From: Cinclus cinclus
Taxonomy: Eukaryota; Chordata; Aves; Passeriformes; Cinclidae
DNA: 64,000 bases
NCBI RefSeq assembly: GCF_963662255.1
Contig: NC_085068.1
Span: 4,588,001-4,652,000 of the forward strand
Direction of reading: 5' to 3'
A model generated the notes under the pieces. The model was not told the DNA's origin. It was given only the letters and a program-made list of their open reading frames with translations, and ran no database searches. Numbering within the stretch: the stretch's first letter is position 1; the number at the start of each line of letters is the position of its first letter. The position numbers and the translations under genes were made by a program. This document shows, piece after piece, positions 48,605 to 58,300 of the stretch.

Positions 48605-51124
48605 AGAACATCAACTTTCCCTTGGATCCCCCTTGCTCCACCAAGTCATCATTTGAAGGCATCTCCCTGTTCTCTGGAGAAAACTTCCCCATTTTCCTGA
48701 AAAGCTATTAATATAAATAATTTTAACAAGTCTCACCTCCATTAGCAGAAGATAATGCTTCAAGCCTTCTCTCTAAGAGGACTGAGCTCCTCCTGGCATT
48801 CCAGCTGATGACCAGTGTAAGCCATCTGGGACCACAGATTGATCCCAGCAGCAGCTGGAAATCAGCTGGAGGGACCTGGGGCTGGCTGTGGCAGCTCACA
48901 GATGATCAGCCTTATCTACAGTTTTTCCCCAAAGTGGAGGAAGTGGTCAGGAAGGTGTGGCAGCCTTGGGAATCCTCTCCCAGCCACAGCTGGGGAGTGA
49001 TGCTGCAGGCTGGGAGGTGATTGGGATGGGAGCCTGGCTGCATGGGCATTTTTGCTGGGCCAAAAGGCAGAAAACGCAGGAATAATGGGAACTATTTGAG
49101 ATTATTTTAACTGTCAGATAACAGAAGCAAAGTAAAATGCCCAAATGAGTTGACAGCAGCTCAATTTGATCCCTGCCATGAACTGACTTAGAGCCCGAAT
49201 TTTTCAAAGGCTGATAATCGCCTCGGAATTGATTTTGTACCAAGACTGTTTATCACATTCGTGTATTTGGTGTGGTTTGATGGGTTTTTTTAGAAGTAAT
49301 CTATGTTAAAGTTAAACAGACTTTATTGGAAGACACATGTTCCCTGCCCTTCTCTGGCTGGGTGTTCCTGTAGGGTAAAGCATGGTGAGATGAAGGAATT
49401 GTTCCTAATTTAACTGGAAAGCCCCACTCTTATTTCATGGGTTGCAGGTGCCCTCTCCCACTGGACCTTGGTCACACCCTGTTCCAGCCCATCTGCTCCT
49501 CAGTTTCCCCATCCCGTGAAATGATACCTGCAGTATCCTCCTACCTAACCCAAGAAAAAGAATACTTTGAATTATCTGATGTAGAGGGATTTCTCTCAAT
49601 CCTGGAAAAGTTCTGTTTTTCACAGAATAGCTGACTCCAGCCAACCTGTATTACAAACTCTTAAAAGAATGGACGTCAATGCACTCTAAGCCCCAAATTC
49701 ACAGAATCAAGGAATCCATACTGATACCTTAAAACAGGACTGTAATTAAAGTAATATGTATATGTAGAAATATTATGCCAATTGTTCAGCTGCTTTCTCA
49801 ATGCTGAAACTTTATCTAGGTGTATTTTTAGGTCTTTCACAGATTAGTGGGGAATGTAATTGTAGGTTTGTAATCTTATGCAATACAGGATTAGTCCACC
49901 CTGCTGGTAGCTTCTTGGATAAAACCGGGGAAAATTGAGGGGGGGAAGGCTACTGTTATTGTTCCACACTCCCCAACATTCTGTTGTTGTGAAAGGGACT
50001 GGTTTGGCAGTGGGGTGATCCCCAAACCAGGAGTGACCCAGGGTTGGTGCCACTGACAAAACAAGGAGGGGTGATGGCACTTAGAGCAGAATGTGTGTTC
50101 TTTCACTTAAAAGAAAAGGGAAGGACTACATTAAGGTTTACTCCTGTCTGGATTGGGCTGTTTTGTCCCTGAAAAGCCCATGGGAATTTTGTGGATGCTC
50201 ATGTGCTCTCTGCCTGCTGGGTGCCAATGGGGGACAGTGTGCTTGCATGTTAAAACCCCTTTTCATTGCAATCTGGAGTTCTCAATTTCTGAATTAATTT
50301 TAGGATTATTTTAGAGAGCTTAACCACCCTTGAGATCTTGTCTTTCACTTACTTGACAAATATTATAATAAAAAACATCACATTTCTCTGTAGCACCTTC
50401 CAATCCCAGGAATGCTCCAGCTGACCCTTCCCATGTGCTCTGCCCTGCAGCTCCTGTTTCCAGTTTTGCTTTCTGGGAAGGGAGCAAACGTCTGTTCTTC
50501 CACTGGTTCTGCCGGTGGTGTTTATTGCCACAGTTGAAACAGATGGGTGCAAATATTTATTTCTGACACCTGCCCAAATTAGCACAGTGATTTTACCTGT
50601 AATCCATCAGGATAAAGCATCTGGAGGGCCATGAAAATTCAAAGGCGTCTGAATTTCACCGTGCCCCTGCTAATGCCAAATCTTCCTCAGAACTGACTTC
50701 CCAGGACAAAGGAGCTGTCAGATGAATGCTGATGCTCCATTAATGGCAGGGTAGGGTGACCCACCCTGGCGTGTCATCACTGCTGCTGAGGGAAACACGG
50801 AGGCAAACCCATAATCACCTTTCCTGCATCTGTCCCACTAACACCTAATTTAAGTATACATTTGTGTGCTGATTGATCACAGGATTTTTTTCCCCGGCAC
50901 CTGCTATCCTGCTATCTGAGTGCAATGAGGGACTGTAAAGCTGACGTCTCTGCAGACTCCCCATTCTCCCCTTACCAAGAGGACAGGGAAGTTTTAGGGG
51001 GATCAGCAGGATCTGATCTCCCAGATCACCCCGGCAGCTCTGAAAAAGCCCGACCACATCTTTGCTCCCTAATTTGTGATGGGGAAAAGGAGGGGGAAAT
51101 GGCGTTTCATACAGACCTCACCTG
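48605..51124. other. Intergenic, unique sequence
   Basis: No gene is supported. A possible tiny CR1 tail remnant (TCACAGAATCAAGGAATCC) lies at about 49,700-49,722, but it is too short to rely on. Confidence 0.5.
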
Positions 51125-51361
51125 AAATGACAGGACAAGGAGGAACGGGTTCCCACTGCCAGGGGACAGGGTTAGACTAGATATGAGGAAGAAATTCTTA
51201 ACTGTGAGGGTGGTGAGACCCTGGCACAGGGAAACTGTGACTGCCCCTGAATCCTTGGAACTGTCCAAGGGCAGGTTGGACAGGGCTTGGAGCAACCTGG
51301 GATAGTGGAAGGAGATGGTCCTTAGGGTCTCTTCCAGCCCAAACCATCCGGTGACTCTGTA
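51125..51361 (+). mobile_element. CR1 LINE 3' fragment
   Basis: A plus-strand copy starting at GAAATGACAGGACAAGGAGG. It continues with AACGGGTTCCCACTGCCAGG, GACTAGATATGAGGAAGAAA, GAGACCCTGGCACAGGGAAA, GGCAGGTTGGACAGGGCTTG and GCAACCTGGGATAGTGGAAG, and ends CAAACCATCCGGTGACTCTG. It lacks the CCATGGCAGGGG block through a small deletion. Confidence 0.95.
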
Positions 51362-54300
51362 GAAACTGCTCCTGGGTGGGGATTTTTGGGGTGGAGACCA
51401 CCATAAATCAAGGTATTTTGCAGGAAAGCAAAATGATCACAGCACATCATCACTACTGTACGTGCCACAAAGGGAGCACTTCACACATAGTTTGCAGTGG
51501 AAAATGTGTTAAAGTAGGAGGGTGGACCAGAGTTAGTTTTTTGGTCAAGGTTTATAGATTGACTGGTGAGGTGAGAGTGGAGTCATCTTGGAAATGGCTG
51601 CAGCACATCAACCTTGCTTGAATGTGTGAGTTTTAATTGCTTAATCCACCCTTCAGCTGTAGGGACCAACCCCAGCCAGGTGGGAGATGCACAACAGTTT
51701 ATCTTATCTTTCTTACACAGTTCACCATCAGGGAGAAAACACCCAAAACTTGCACTGAATGCAAACGGTTTTGTTTAGCAGAGACCCTGAACCTCCTGAG
51801 TAATCTGCCTTCAATAAGAAAGCAGAACCCACAAACATGTTCAAAATGTTGGGTCCATTGCAGCAAGAGCTCATCCCTGAGGCTGATACCTGCTCAGGCA
51901 GAGCTGGCTGCTGACGTCTTCTCAATAAACATTTAAACACAGGCCGAGCACACACAGATTCATGGACTGCTGTAATTCATTAAACAAATGTTGGGTTTAA
52001 TAGCCCCACGTCCAAAGCTGGTGCCATGGATGCGCTCAGCTGTGAAATATGCTGTGGAAGTCATTTGTTTGCAAAGGGGTCTAGAAATCTGCTTCCTATT
52101 AATGTAAAATGGGTTTACTGCACAAAAATCTCTGGGATCACATTTTTCTCTCAATTATCCCTTCTCAGTGGGATTCCTTGAGGTCTGCGCTGGGTAACTG
52201 AGATGTGTCTAAGCTGGGGGGTTTGGAGCTGGGGTTTGTTTTGATCCATTAAGCTTGTATCTCGCCGCAGTGATGTAATTCCCCCAGTCTGAGACACTTT
52301 ATAAACATTAATGGGTTTGTTTTCATGGTCCCGAGGGATAAGCAGCACAGGAAGGTCGCCGGGACCATTTTCCCCACACAGAGAGATGGGGAAACGAGGC
52401 TAGGCAGCATCACAGGGAGAAGCAGAATATTCACTCAAATTTTAAACCTGTCCATCCTTAGCTCTGTTTTGCTTAGTTTTAATAACTTACAAATTAGTAA
52501 CTTTTAAGTTAGCGAGTTATTACAGCAATACCACATCAGCAAGGTTTGCATAAAGATGCTGCTGTTTATCCCAGCCAAAGAAGGAAAGTGTTGGTGCTTC
52601 ATATTTTATGAGTGAGAGGAGGGTGAAATGCAGTTATAAATCCACCTTTGCAGAGGAGAAAAAAATCGTAGATATTAACAACTGCTGTAGCTTTGATGGG
52701 AATTACATAGTGGAGATGTGCTAGAAGAGACTGTGGAACACAGGGCAGGCTGTGCTTTTCCTGGGGATTGCTGCTGGAGTGGCTGGTCTCTTGGACTGGA
52801 TTTTCTTGGTGATAAATGGCCATACAGATGCTTCTGGTGATATTTTTCCAAGGGGCCAATTGGAAGCTGGTCCTACAGCGTGCCAGGACACAACAAACCT
52901 GAGGCACAGATCAAAAATCCCACTTTGGAGATCTTTTTCCCATCACAGAAGGTCAATTTTTGAGGATATACTGAAAGAAGCTGGTGATACTCACAGCTCT
53001 TTCAGCTGGGAATTGTTCCTGCAAACAGAAATACATGGAGCAGATGAGAAATTAATGTAAATATACAGACAGAAGGCAATTTTGTTGGAGGAAGTGAGGC
53101 AGAGGCAGATAAAAAGAGATCAGCAGAATTTATATAAGCCTTCCCCATCACAGAGGTCATCATTCTGAAGGATGACACATGGAAATTCATTTTTGTTAAA
53201 TTCTGGATGATTATTTAATTGGAAAAAGAAGGATTTAATTGAATCAAGTCAAAGGGCCCTATTAGATTACGCTCAACCCTAACACAGAAGGCTTTTCCCA
53301 TTTAGTTAAACTGGTTCTTTTGCATATTGCACATATTAAACTATAAAAAAATGGTAATCTGAATAGCAAATTAAAGGGTTTGGAAGGCCTGAATGGTACT
53401 CATGTGCTTCTCAGCCCTTTTTCATCTTTTAAATCTTCTCATATTCCCTTTACTGCACTCCTTAGGTTGGAACAAGAGCACAGATGAAGGGTAGAACTCT
53501 CAAATGTTCCTCTATCCATGTTTATTCCATTTACACACTCTTGAGGAATAGCCTGCCCGGATGTGATGGCACTGTTAGAACATGTTGCCCAAAACTGAGG
53601 GTGTTTTCCAGATTTTCAAGGCTGCCCTTGCATCACCTGAACAGATGCTGAGTGTAGTAAGGTTGAATGAAGATTTGTGACTTACTGGCATTGACTCAGG
53701 TTTCCCTTGTGTCCTTAGGAAATATTCCCAATCTCTTTATGCCTCATCTACATGGCCAGGGACTCCCATCCCTCTGGGACACAGACTCCTTGCAGAGCTG
53801 TCAATCTCCTAGTAAAAACTGGAGTAAAGAAAAAAAAACAACAAATAATCAAAGCAATTTTGGGAAATAATATATTTCTAATTTTTGGTCTCTAATTAGC
53901 TTTTAATTTCCATTTTTTCTTAATTTAAAACTAATAGGAGAAAGGGATTGAGGCACATTTCCTACATTTCATCCCAAATTTGAGGTTTCCAGCAAAGGCC
54001 TGGCCTTCTGACTGGGAGCTGGCACAACCCAGTTGGGTTAGGAATGCCCCATCCTTGTGCCTTTTCCTCTGGCTGATATTTCTGGATTGCTGTGACACTC
54101 TGTGTTCCTTCCAGGTGGAAGTTCAGAGAAATCAAACTCTGCTCTGAGAGATTGAAATCAATTTTAATGGATCCAGCTGTTCCCCAGTAAGGATAGGAGA
54201 AGGCATGGCAAAGGGGAGAAAATCTTCCAAGATATCTTCAGGGGATTTCAGGAAGACTTGAAGGTAGTAAGGAAAGTTTTTAACTTATCCATGAGGCCAC

Positions 54301-55809
54301 AGCCAACTTTAGGACACATTTTTTAAATAACCATGTGCTAATGTAGAAATTCTCTTAGTCAGTAAATTTTAAAAATTACAGCTCTGACAGCACAGCAACT
54401 CAAGCAGTCTATCATTAAAGTTAGATTGAGTAAGAAACATCATTTGGAATTTGCCTTAGCAGCTAAATGTGTTCTTGGAAGGTTCAAATCAGCTTTAACC
54501 TGATTTTTTAATGATAAAAAAATGTGCCGGTACTTTAAAGCCAAGTTCCTTTTTGCTGAAGCTTGACTTTTATTCAAGTGCAATGAGTAAATTTTGCATA
54601 TACAGTACTGGGATTGCACACTCAGGTTATCTGGTTACATACATAATTCTCCCATTTGCAAACACCATTTGCAGCACATACTCATGCAAATTAGGTATGA
54701 AACTGGGCATTTATCTTGATTAGGATTCAGTTTCTTTATATACTTACATAACTTTATCTCATTCAGGAATGGCTGCAAAGATGATGGAGAAAGAATTTCA
54801 AAAATTGCACTTATTCTCCTTGTGGGTTGTTTGTTGGCCCTCTGGGAATTCATTAAGGAAAACCGACCTTTCCACTGATATTCTGAGTGCCCTGGCCCAG
54901 CACCCAGGTTGAGTTGCAGACACTGCTGGAAACTCTCAGGCAGAAATAATGCCCCTTGTAAAAGCCACTGTACCATTCCACTGACTAAATTACAAATTTT
55001 CTCTGTTTTACAATATCCAGATGGATTGATCCAGTTGGGTGTAAGGACTAGATGGCACTTGACATGGACTCAATCCTTTTGACTCTTGGAGAGCTGGTTG
55101 TACCCAGGATCCAGATCAGACCTGAGGTTTTGGGGGATCCAGGCTGCTCTTGATGTTTTTCAGCAGACTGACACAGTGGATTTACCCCATTTCTGTCCCC
55201 ATAAGCTGCCTGGGGACTCTGCACACCAAAGCCTCTGCTCCTGTAGAGTCCCATCCCCACAGTCCCTGGATGTGTGGGATTGTGATGTGCTCCTGCTCTA
55301 CCTCATGTCAAGCCTCCCCTGGAGCCATCCCTGCAGCTCTCAAGAACGGGAGACCTCTTCTATCCTTTTTACTGCATTTTGAAACGGAGCTCTGCAGTGT
55401 CAGTGGTGCTGCACAAGGACACCATGAAGTTCAAAGAACTGCCCCAAATTCTCAGCTTGTTCAGCCAAAAGCCTGATTTTAGGCAAATATCAGAGAGTTT
55501 AGCAAATTGTACAGGGCTGTTTCTTCCCCTTTCCTTATGGCTCATGATTTTTTCTGACTTCACCTTTAGCAAGAGTCCTTGCTCACCATCCCAGCTCCTC
55601 AGTGTGCTTCCCACACCTACTCATGTGTCTGTGAGGTTCCCATCCCACTGCCATGGGGACTCCTGCCCAGTTCCTAAACCCATTTGTGAACTTTTCCAGG
55701 TACAGGTGTCTCAGGTGACAACTCACAGTATAGCTGCCTGCAGATTTGGGATGCAGGGATGAATTGGGGAGGTACAGACCCATGGGCCGTGGTCTCCAAA
55801 GCATCCCTT
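51362..55809. other. Intergenic, one weak terminal-exon-like element
   Basis: No gene is asserted. At 51,721-51,936 a good 3' splice site is followed by an open frame and an AATAAA signal (51,924-51,929), see findings. A patch at about 53,565-53,625 resembles a decayed CR1 (GTTAGAACATGTTGCCCAAA). The 55.1-55.8 kb stretch has overlapping plus-strand open frames of 98-127 codons with no recognisable domain. Confidence 0.45.
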
Positions 55810-55925
55810 TCTATGGGGCTTGGAGCAACCTGGTGTAGTGGAAGGCGTCCCTGCCCAAGGCAGGGTTTTGGAACGAGACAATCTTCAAAGTCCTTTCCAA
55901 CACAAATCACTCTGTGAGTCTATAA
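55810..55925 (+). mobile_element. CR1 3'-tail fragment
   Basis: A plus-strand tail from about TATGGGGCTTGGAGCAACCT through GGTGTAGTGGAAGGCGTCCC, CCAAGGCAGGGTTTTGGAAC and TCCTTTCCAACACAAATCAC, to CTCTGTGAGTCTATAA. It is the last repeat before the KAZN CpG island. Confidence 0.9.
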
Positions 55926-56057
55926 TTTCACTTCAGTGAGGATGAAGCCATCTGCACGGCTGCCACGGGCAGGGTGGCAGCTCTGCAGGCTTGCTGCAGC
56001 CCTGGCAAACACACAAGTGGATCCCTCTAAGGGATGGAAAAGGCACAGGGAAACATC

Positions 56058-56079
56058 CGCGCTCCCTCTAGCAGTCGCC
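56058..56079. promoter_or_regulatory. Possible CTCF-like motif
   Basis: GCGCTCCCTCTAGCAGTCGC resembles the reverse complement of the CTCF core (GCGCCCTCTAGTGG type) but is not a perfect match. Its position, 280 bp before the CpG island, is typical of promoter-flanking insulators. No position-weight score was computed. Confidence 0.2.
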
Positions 56080-56494
56080 AGCGAACGGATGATACCAATA
56101 ATTCTCGATTTTTCACCCCGGGTTCGTGCCACGTGAATTGCCAGTTTAAGAGCTCTCGCACTAGTACTGCTGCAGTGGTAACAGCGCTCAGGTGGCTTTC
56201 CCCCGGCCCCAAAATCCTTCCTGGGGGATTTTTTGGAGCCCATTTTCCTCCACTTGCTGCAGGCAGCTGCTGGGCACGGCCACCCTCAGGGTGAACCTGA
56301 GTGCAGTTAGCAGAACGGCTCTTCATTAGCGGCATTTTGAGCTCAGCGCGGGCACTGCAGCATCCCCCGCAGCACCCCTGAACTTCCCCGGGGGTCTGCG
56401 GGGGGGTCTCGCTCTCAGCGCGGTGCGGGCATCGCAGGGTCCCCCGCACGGGAGGGAAGGGACCCGCCCCGCCGCAGCCGCGCACCCACCGCGG

Positions 56495-56560
56495 ATGCCC
56501 TCGGCCGAGCTGCGATCGCCACCGTCGCGGCCCTGCCCGGGCTGCCGGGGGGGACAACAG
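56495..56560 (+). CDS. KAZN: Candidate KAZN first coding exon (N-terminal extension)
   Basis: An ATG at 56495 opens 22 codons reading MPSAELRSPP… and ending …GGQQ, directly followed by CAG|GTAGGG, a consensus splice donor at 56561. Spliced to the acceptor at 56984/56985 it joins in phase 0 to the exon that encodes AKILHMM…, so the reading frame continues without a stop. The peptide is Pro/Arg/Cys-rich with a CPGC motif and has no domain I know. The ATG context is weak (C at -3). The segment could instead be untranslated leader, with translation starting at the stronger MM in the next exon. The frame is also open for at least 24 codons upstream of the ATG. The splice junction is supported by both signals and by phase. 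Coding status is inference. Confidence 0.5.
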
Positions 56561-56984
56561 GTAGGGGGTACCCCCAAAGCCCCCGCACGACCTGTTGCCC
56601 CTCGTAGCCCCCCCGCTTTCCTTTGCACACCCCCTTGCAGAACCCCTCTCCTCTACGCACTCCCCTGGCACAGCCCCCCCCCCCCCCCTCCGCACGCTGC
56701 CTGGCACGGCCGCCCTCCCTTTTCACCCCCTTGCACAGACCCCCTTCCCACCTCCTCCTCCTCTCCGAGTCCCCCTCCCCTTCGTTCCCCCCTCGCACCC
56801 TCCCAGCCCCCTCCCCTCGCACCGCCCCCTCGCACCGCCCCCTCCCCTCTCGCTGCTCCCCTTCAGGCAGCCCCTTGCCCCCCTCCCCTTGCCCAGCACA
56901 TCCCCCTGCCCGTCCCCCCCCCCCCCCCCCCACGCCGCTCCCTCTCTCACCTCTCTCTCTCCTCCTTTTCCTCCCTCCCCCCAG
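56561..56984 (+). other. KAZN: Candidate short KAZN intron, C-rich
   Basis: A 424-bp intron is inferred from the GTAGGG donor and a pyrimidine-rich acceptor (CTCCTCCCCCCAG type, ending at 56984). Almost all of it is C-rich low-complexity DNA on the coding strand, with C14 near 56,677-56,690, C15 near 56,917-56,931 and repeated CTCGCACCGCCCC words at about 56,817-56,845. The opposite strand is therefore G-run-rich and quadruplex-prone. Long open frames here (320-366 codons, rich in Pro/Ser) come from this composition. Confidence 0.55.
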
Positions 56985-57153
56985 GCCAAAATCCTGCACA
57001 TGATGGACGACAACAAGCAGCTGGCGCTGCGCATCGACGGGGCGCTGCAGGCGGCGGGCCAGGAGGTGACGGCGCTGCGCGCCGAGCTGGCGGCCACCGG
57101 CCGGCGCCTGGCCGAGCTGGGCAGCGACCCGGCCATGGAGCACGGCCCGCAAG
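56985..57153 (+). CDS. KAZN: Kazrin N-terminal exon (partial gene)
   Basis: The exon encodes 56 codons plus one base: AKILH, then MMDDNKQLALRIDG, ALQAAGQEVTALRAEL, AATGRRLAELG and SDPAMEHGPQ. The known human kazrin long form begins MMEDNKQLALRIDG, so identity is clear. Kazrin is a cytoplasmic and junctional scaffold reported to bind periplakin and ARVCF-catenin and to act in endosomal and dynein-linked transport. Its N-terminal half is coiled coil and its C-terminal half holds SAM domains. Here only the start of the coiled coil is present, visible as spaced Leu/Ile/Val. The acceptor is strong (long CT tract, CCCCCAG) and the donor AAG|GTGGGT is consensus, phase 1. ATG 57003 has a favourable context (A at -3, G at +4). 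The Gly/Pro/Ala-rich linker of the human protein is reduced to a few residues. Later exons lie beyond the window. Confidence 0.92.
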
Positions 57154-57167
57154 GTGGGTCCCGCCGC

Positions 57168-57192
57168 GGGCAGGGGGCGAGGGGGCGAGGGG
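57168..57192 (+). promoter_or_regulatory. G-quadruplex motif just after the KAZN donor
   Basis: Four G-runs on the coding strand (GGG, GGGGG, GGGGG, GGGG) are separated by loops of 2-3 bases (CA, CGA, CGA), a canonical quadruplex pattern. It begins 15 bp after the exon-intron junction. It also matches tandem Sp1/KLF-type GGGGGCG words. Confidence 0.7.
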
Positions 57193-58206
57193 CGACCGGC
57201 GGGGCTCGCTCCCGGCCGCCGACTCGGCTCGCTGTTATTGTTCGTTGTTTATTTTTGGGGGTGCCCGGCGCGTCCCGTCGGGCCGTGGTTGCGGGTTCCC
57301 CGCCGGGTTCGGAGCGGGTTCGTTCCTTGCTGCGGCTGCTGCCGGCGGCTCGCTCGGCTCCGGCAGCCTCGGCACGAGGAGGGAACACCCCCTCCCCAAA
57401 TACTCGCTGCCCCCCGCCTCCCCCCCCCCCCACCCCATCCTCCCGCCACCGTGGCCACCCCCTCTATTCCCATCCTCTCGCCGCACCCCGCCCCGAGGTT
57501 CCCCGGCCGGCTCTCCCGGGTAATCCCGCGCCCTCAGCCGGTTTCGTAATTCGGTAGGAAAGCAGCCATGTTACCTCCGCGATCGGCGATCCGCGCTCCG
57601 GCCCCGCTCGGCCCGGCCCGGGGCTCGGGGGCTGCGGGGCTCGGTCCGCGTACGGCGGCCGGAGCCCACCCCGAGCCCCGGCTCCCCCGGCTCGGACAGC
57701 CCCCGAGCCATGCACGCACCCCCTCTGCTCCCCGCGTCCCTGAAAAGTTGTCTCGGGGCCGAGCGTGGAAAACGGGGTGCAGGGGGACCGGGAAGAGACT
57801 TTATGTGAAGGTTAAGGAGCTGAGCCCGAATCGCTCCTGTAGTACTCGTGCTCTCGCCACGCTGAAATTCAGTTTCCTGCTAATCAAAGCGTGTTGCCAC
57901 CACCGATACGTTTGTATTTAAACGCTTTTGTATTTGAGCAAATATCTTTTGTTTATATTCCCAAATAATTACAGGCTTGCATGACAGTTTACCCCGAAAA
58001 GAACAAAAATAGTGTGATCCCTCCCCTTTCTCGATAACTGAATTTACACGTGTGATAAAAACGTCATTAGCTGTTATTTACTCGTTACTTATTTACTGTA
58101 TCTCTCGGTAGAGTGGTTCGGCACTATTTGAAATAACAGTAGCATTTTGGTGAAGCTTTTTAAAGGTAGCGCAGCGTTTGGCGGGGCATAGTTGCTGCCG
58201 GCGGGA

Positions 58207-58300
58207 TGGAATCACGGAATTACAGAATCACAGAACGCTTTGGGTTGTAAAGGATCGTAAAGAGTTCGTGTTGTTTCAACCCCCCTGCCATGGCTGGAAC
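58207..58300 (-). mobile_element. CR1 3'-tail fragment
   Basis: A minus-strand tail. The plus strand reads GGAATCACGGAATTACAGAA, then TCACAGAACGCTTTGGGTTG, TAAAGGATCGTAAAGAG and TTTCAACCCCCCTGCCATGG. Extra CpGs inside it (ATCACGG, AACGC, GATCG) suggest less methylation-driven decay near the CpG island. Confidence 0.85.

Larger units (their letters stand above)
56340..57720. promoter_or_regulatory. KAZN: KAZN CpG island promoter
   Basis: About 1.4 kb of very GC-rich, CpG-dense DNA starts abruptly after the AT-richer flank and fades by about 57,750. It encloses both candidate first exons of KAZN. I see no TATA box upstream of either one. GGGCG/CGCCC-type Sp1/KLF words are frequent (for example 57,174-57,192), so a dispersed CpG-island promoter is the reasonable inference. 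The exact start site cannot be fixed from sequence. All long minus-strand open frames here are composition effects. Confidence 0.85.

Noticed and set aside
56027..57433. Long minus-strand open frames (226, 245 and 236 codons) across the CpG island
   Set aside because: They are Gly/Arg-rich translations of C-rich DNA, overlap one another in different frames, and lie antisense to the clear kazrin exon. They have no domain or initiation support.
56423..57557. Plus-strand open frames of 366 and 320 codons running through the kazrin exon
   Set aside because: They read through the intron and past both donors as Pro/Ser-rich low-complexity sequence. Only the 56,985-57,153 part matches kazrin, and the splice signals explain the exon edges.
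57568..57921. 117-codon plus-strand frame downstream of the kazrin exon
   Set aside because: GC-rich island tail in the first part and ordinary intron in the rest. No homology recognised and no splice signals that would link it to the kazrin frame.
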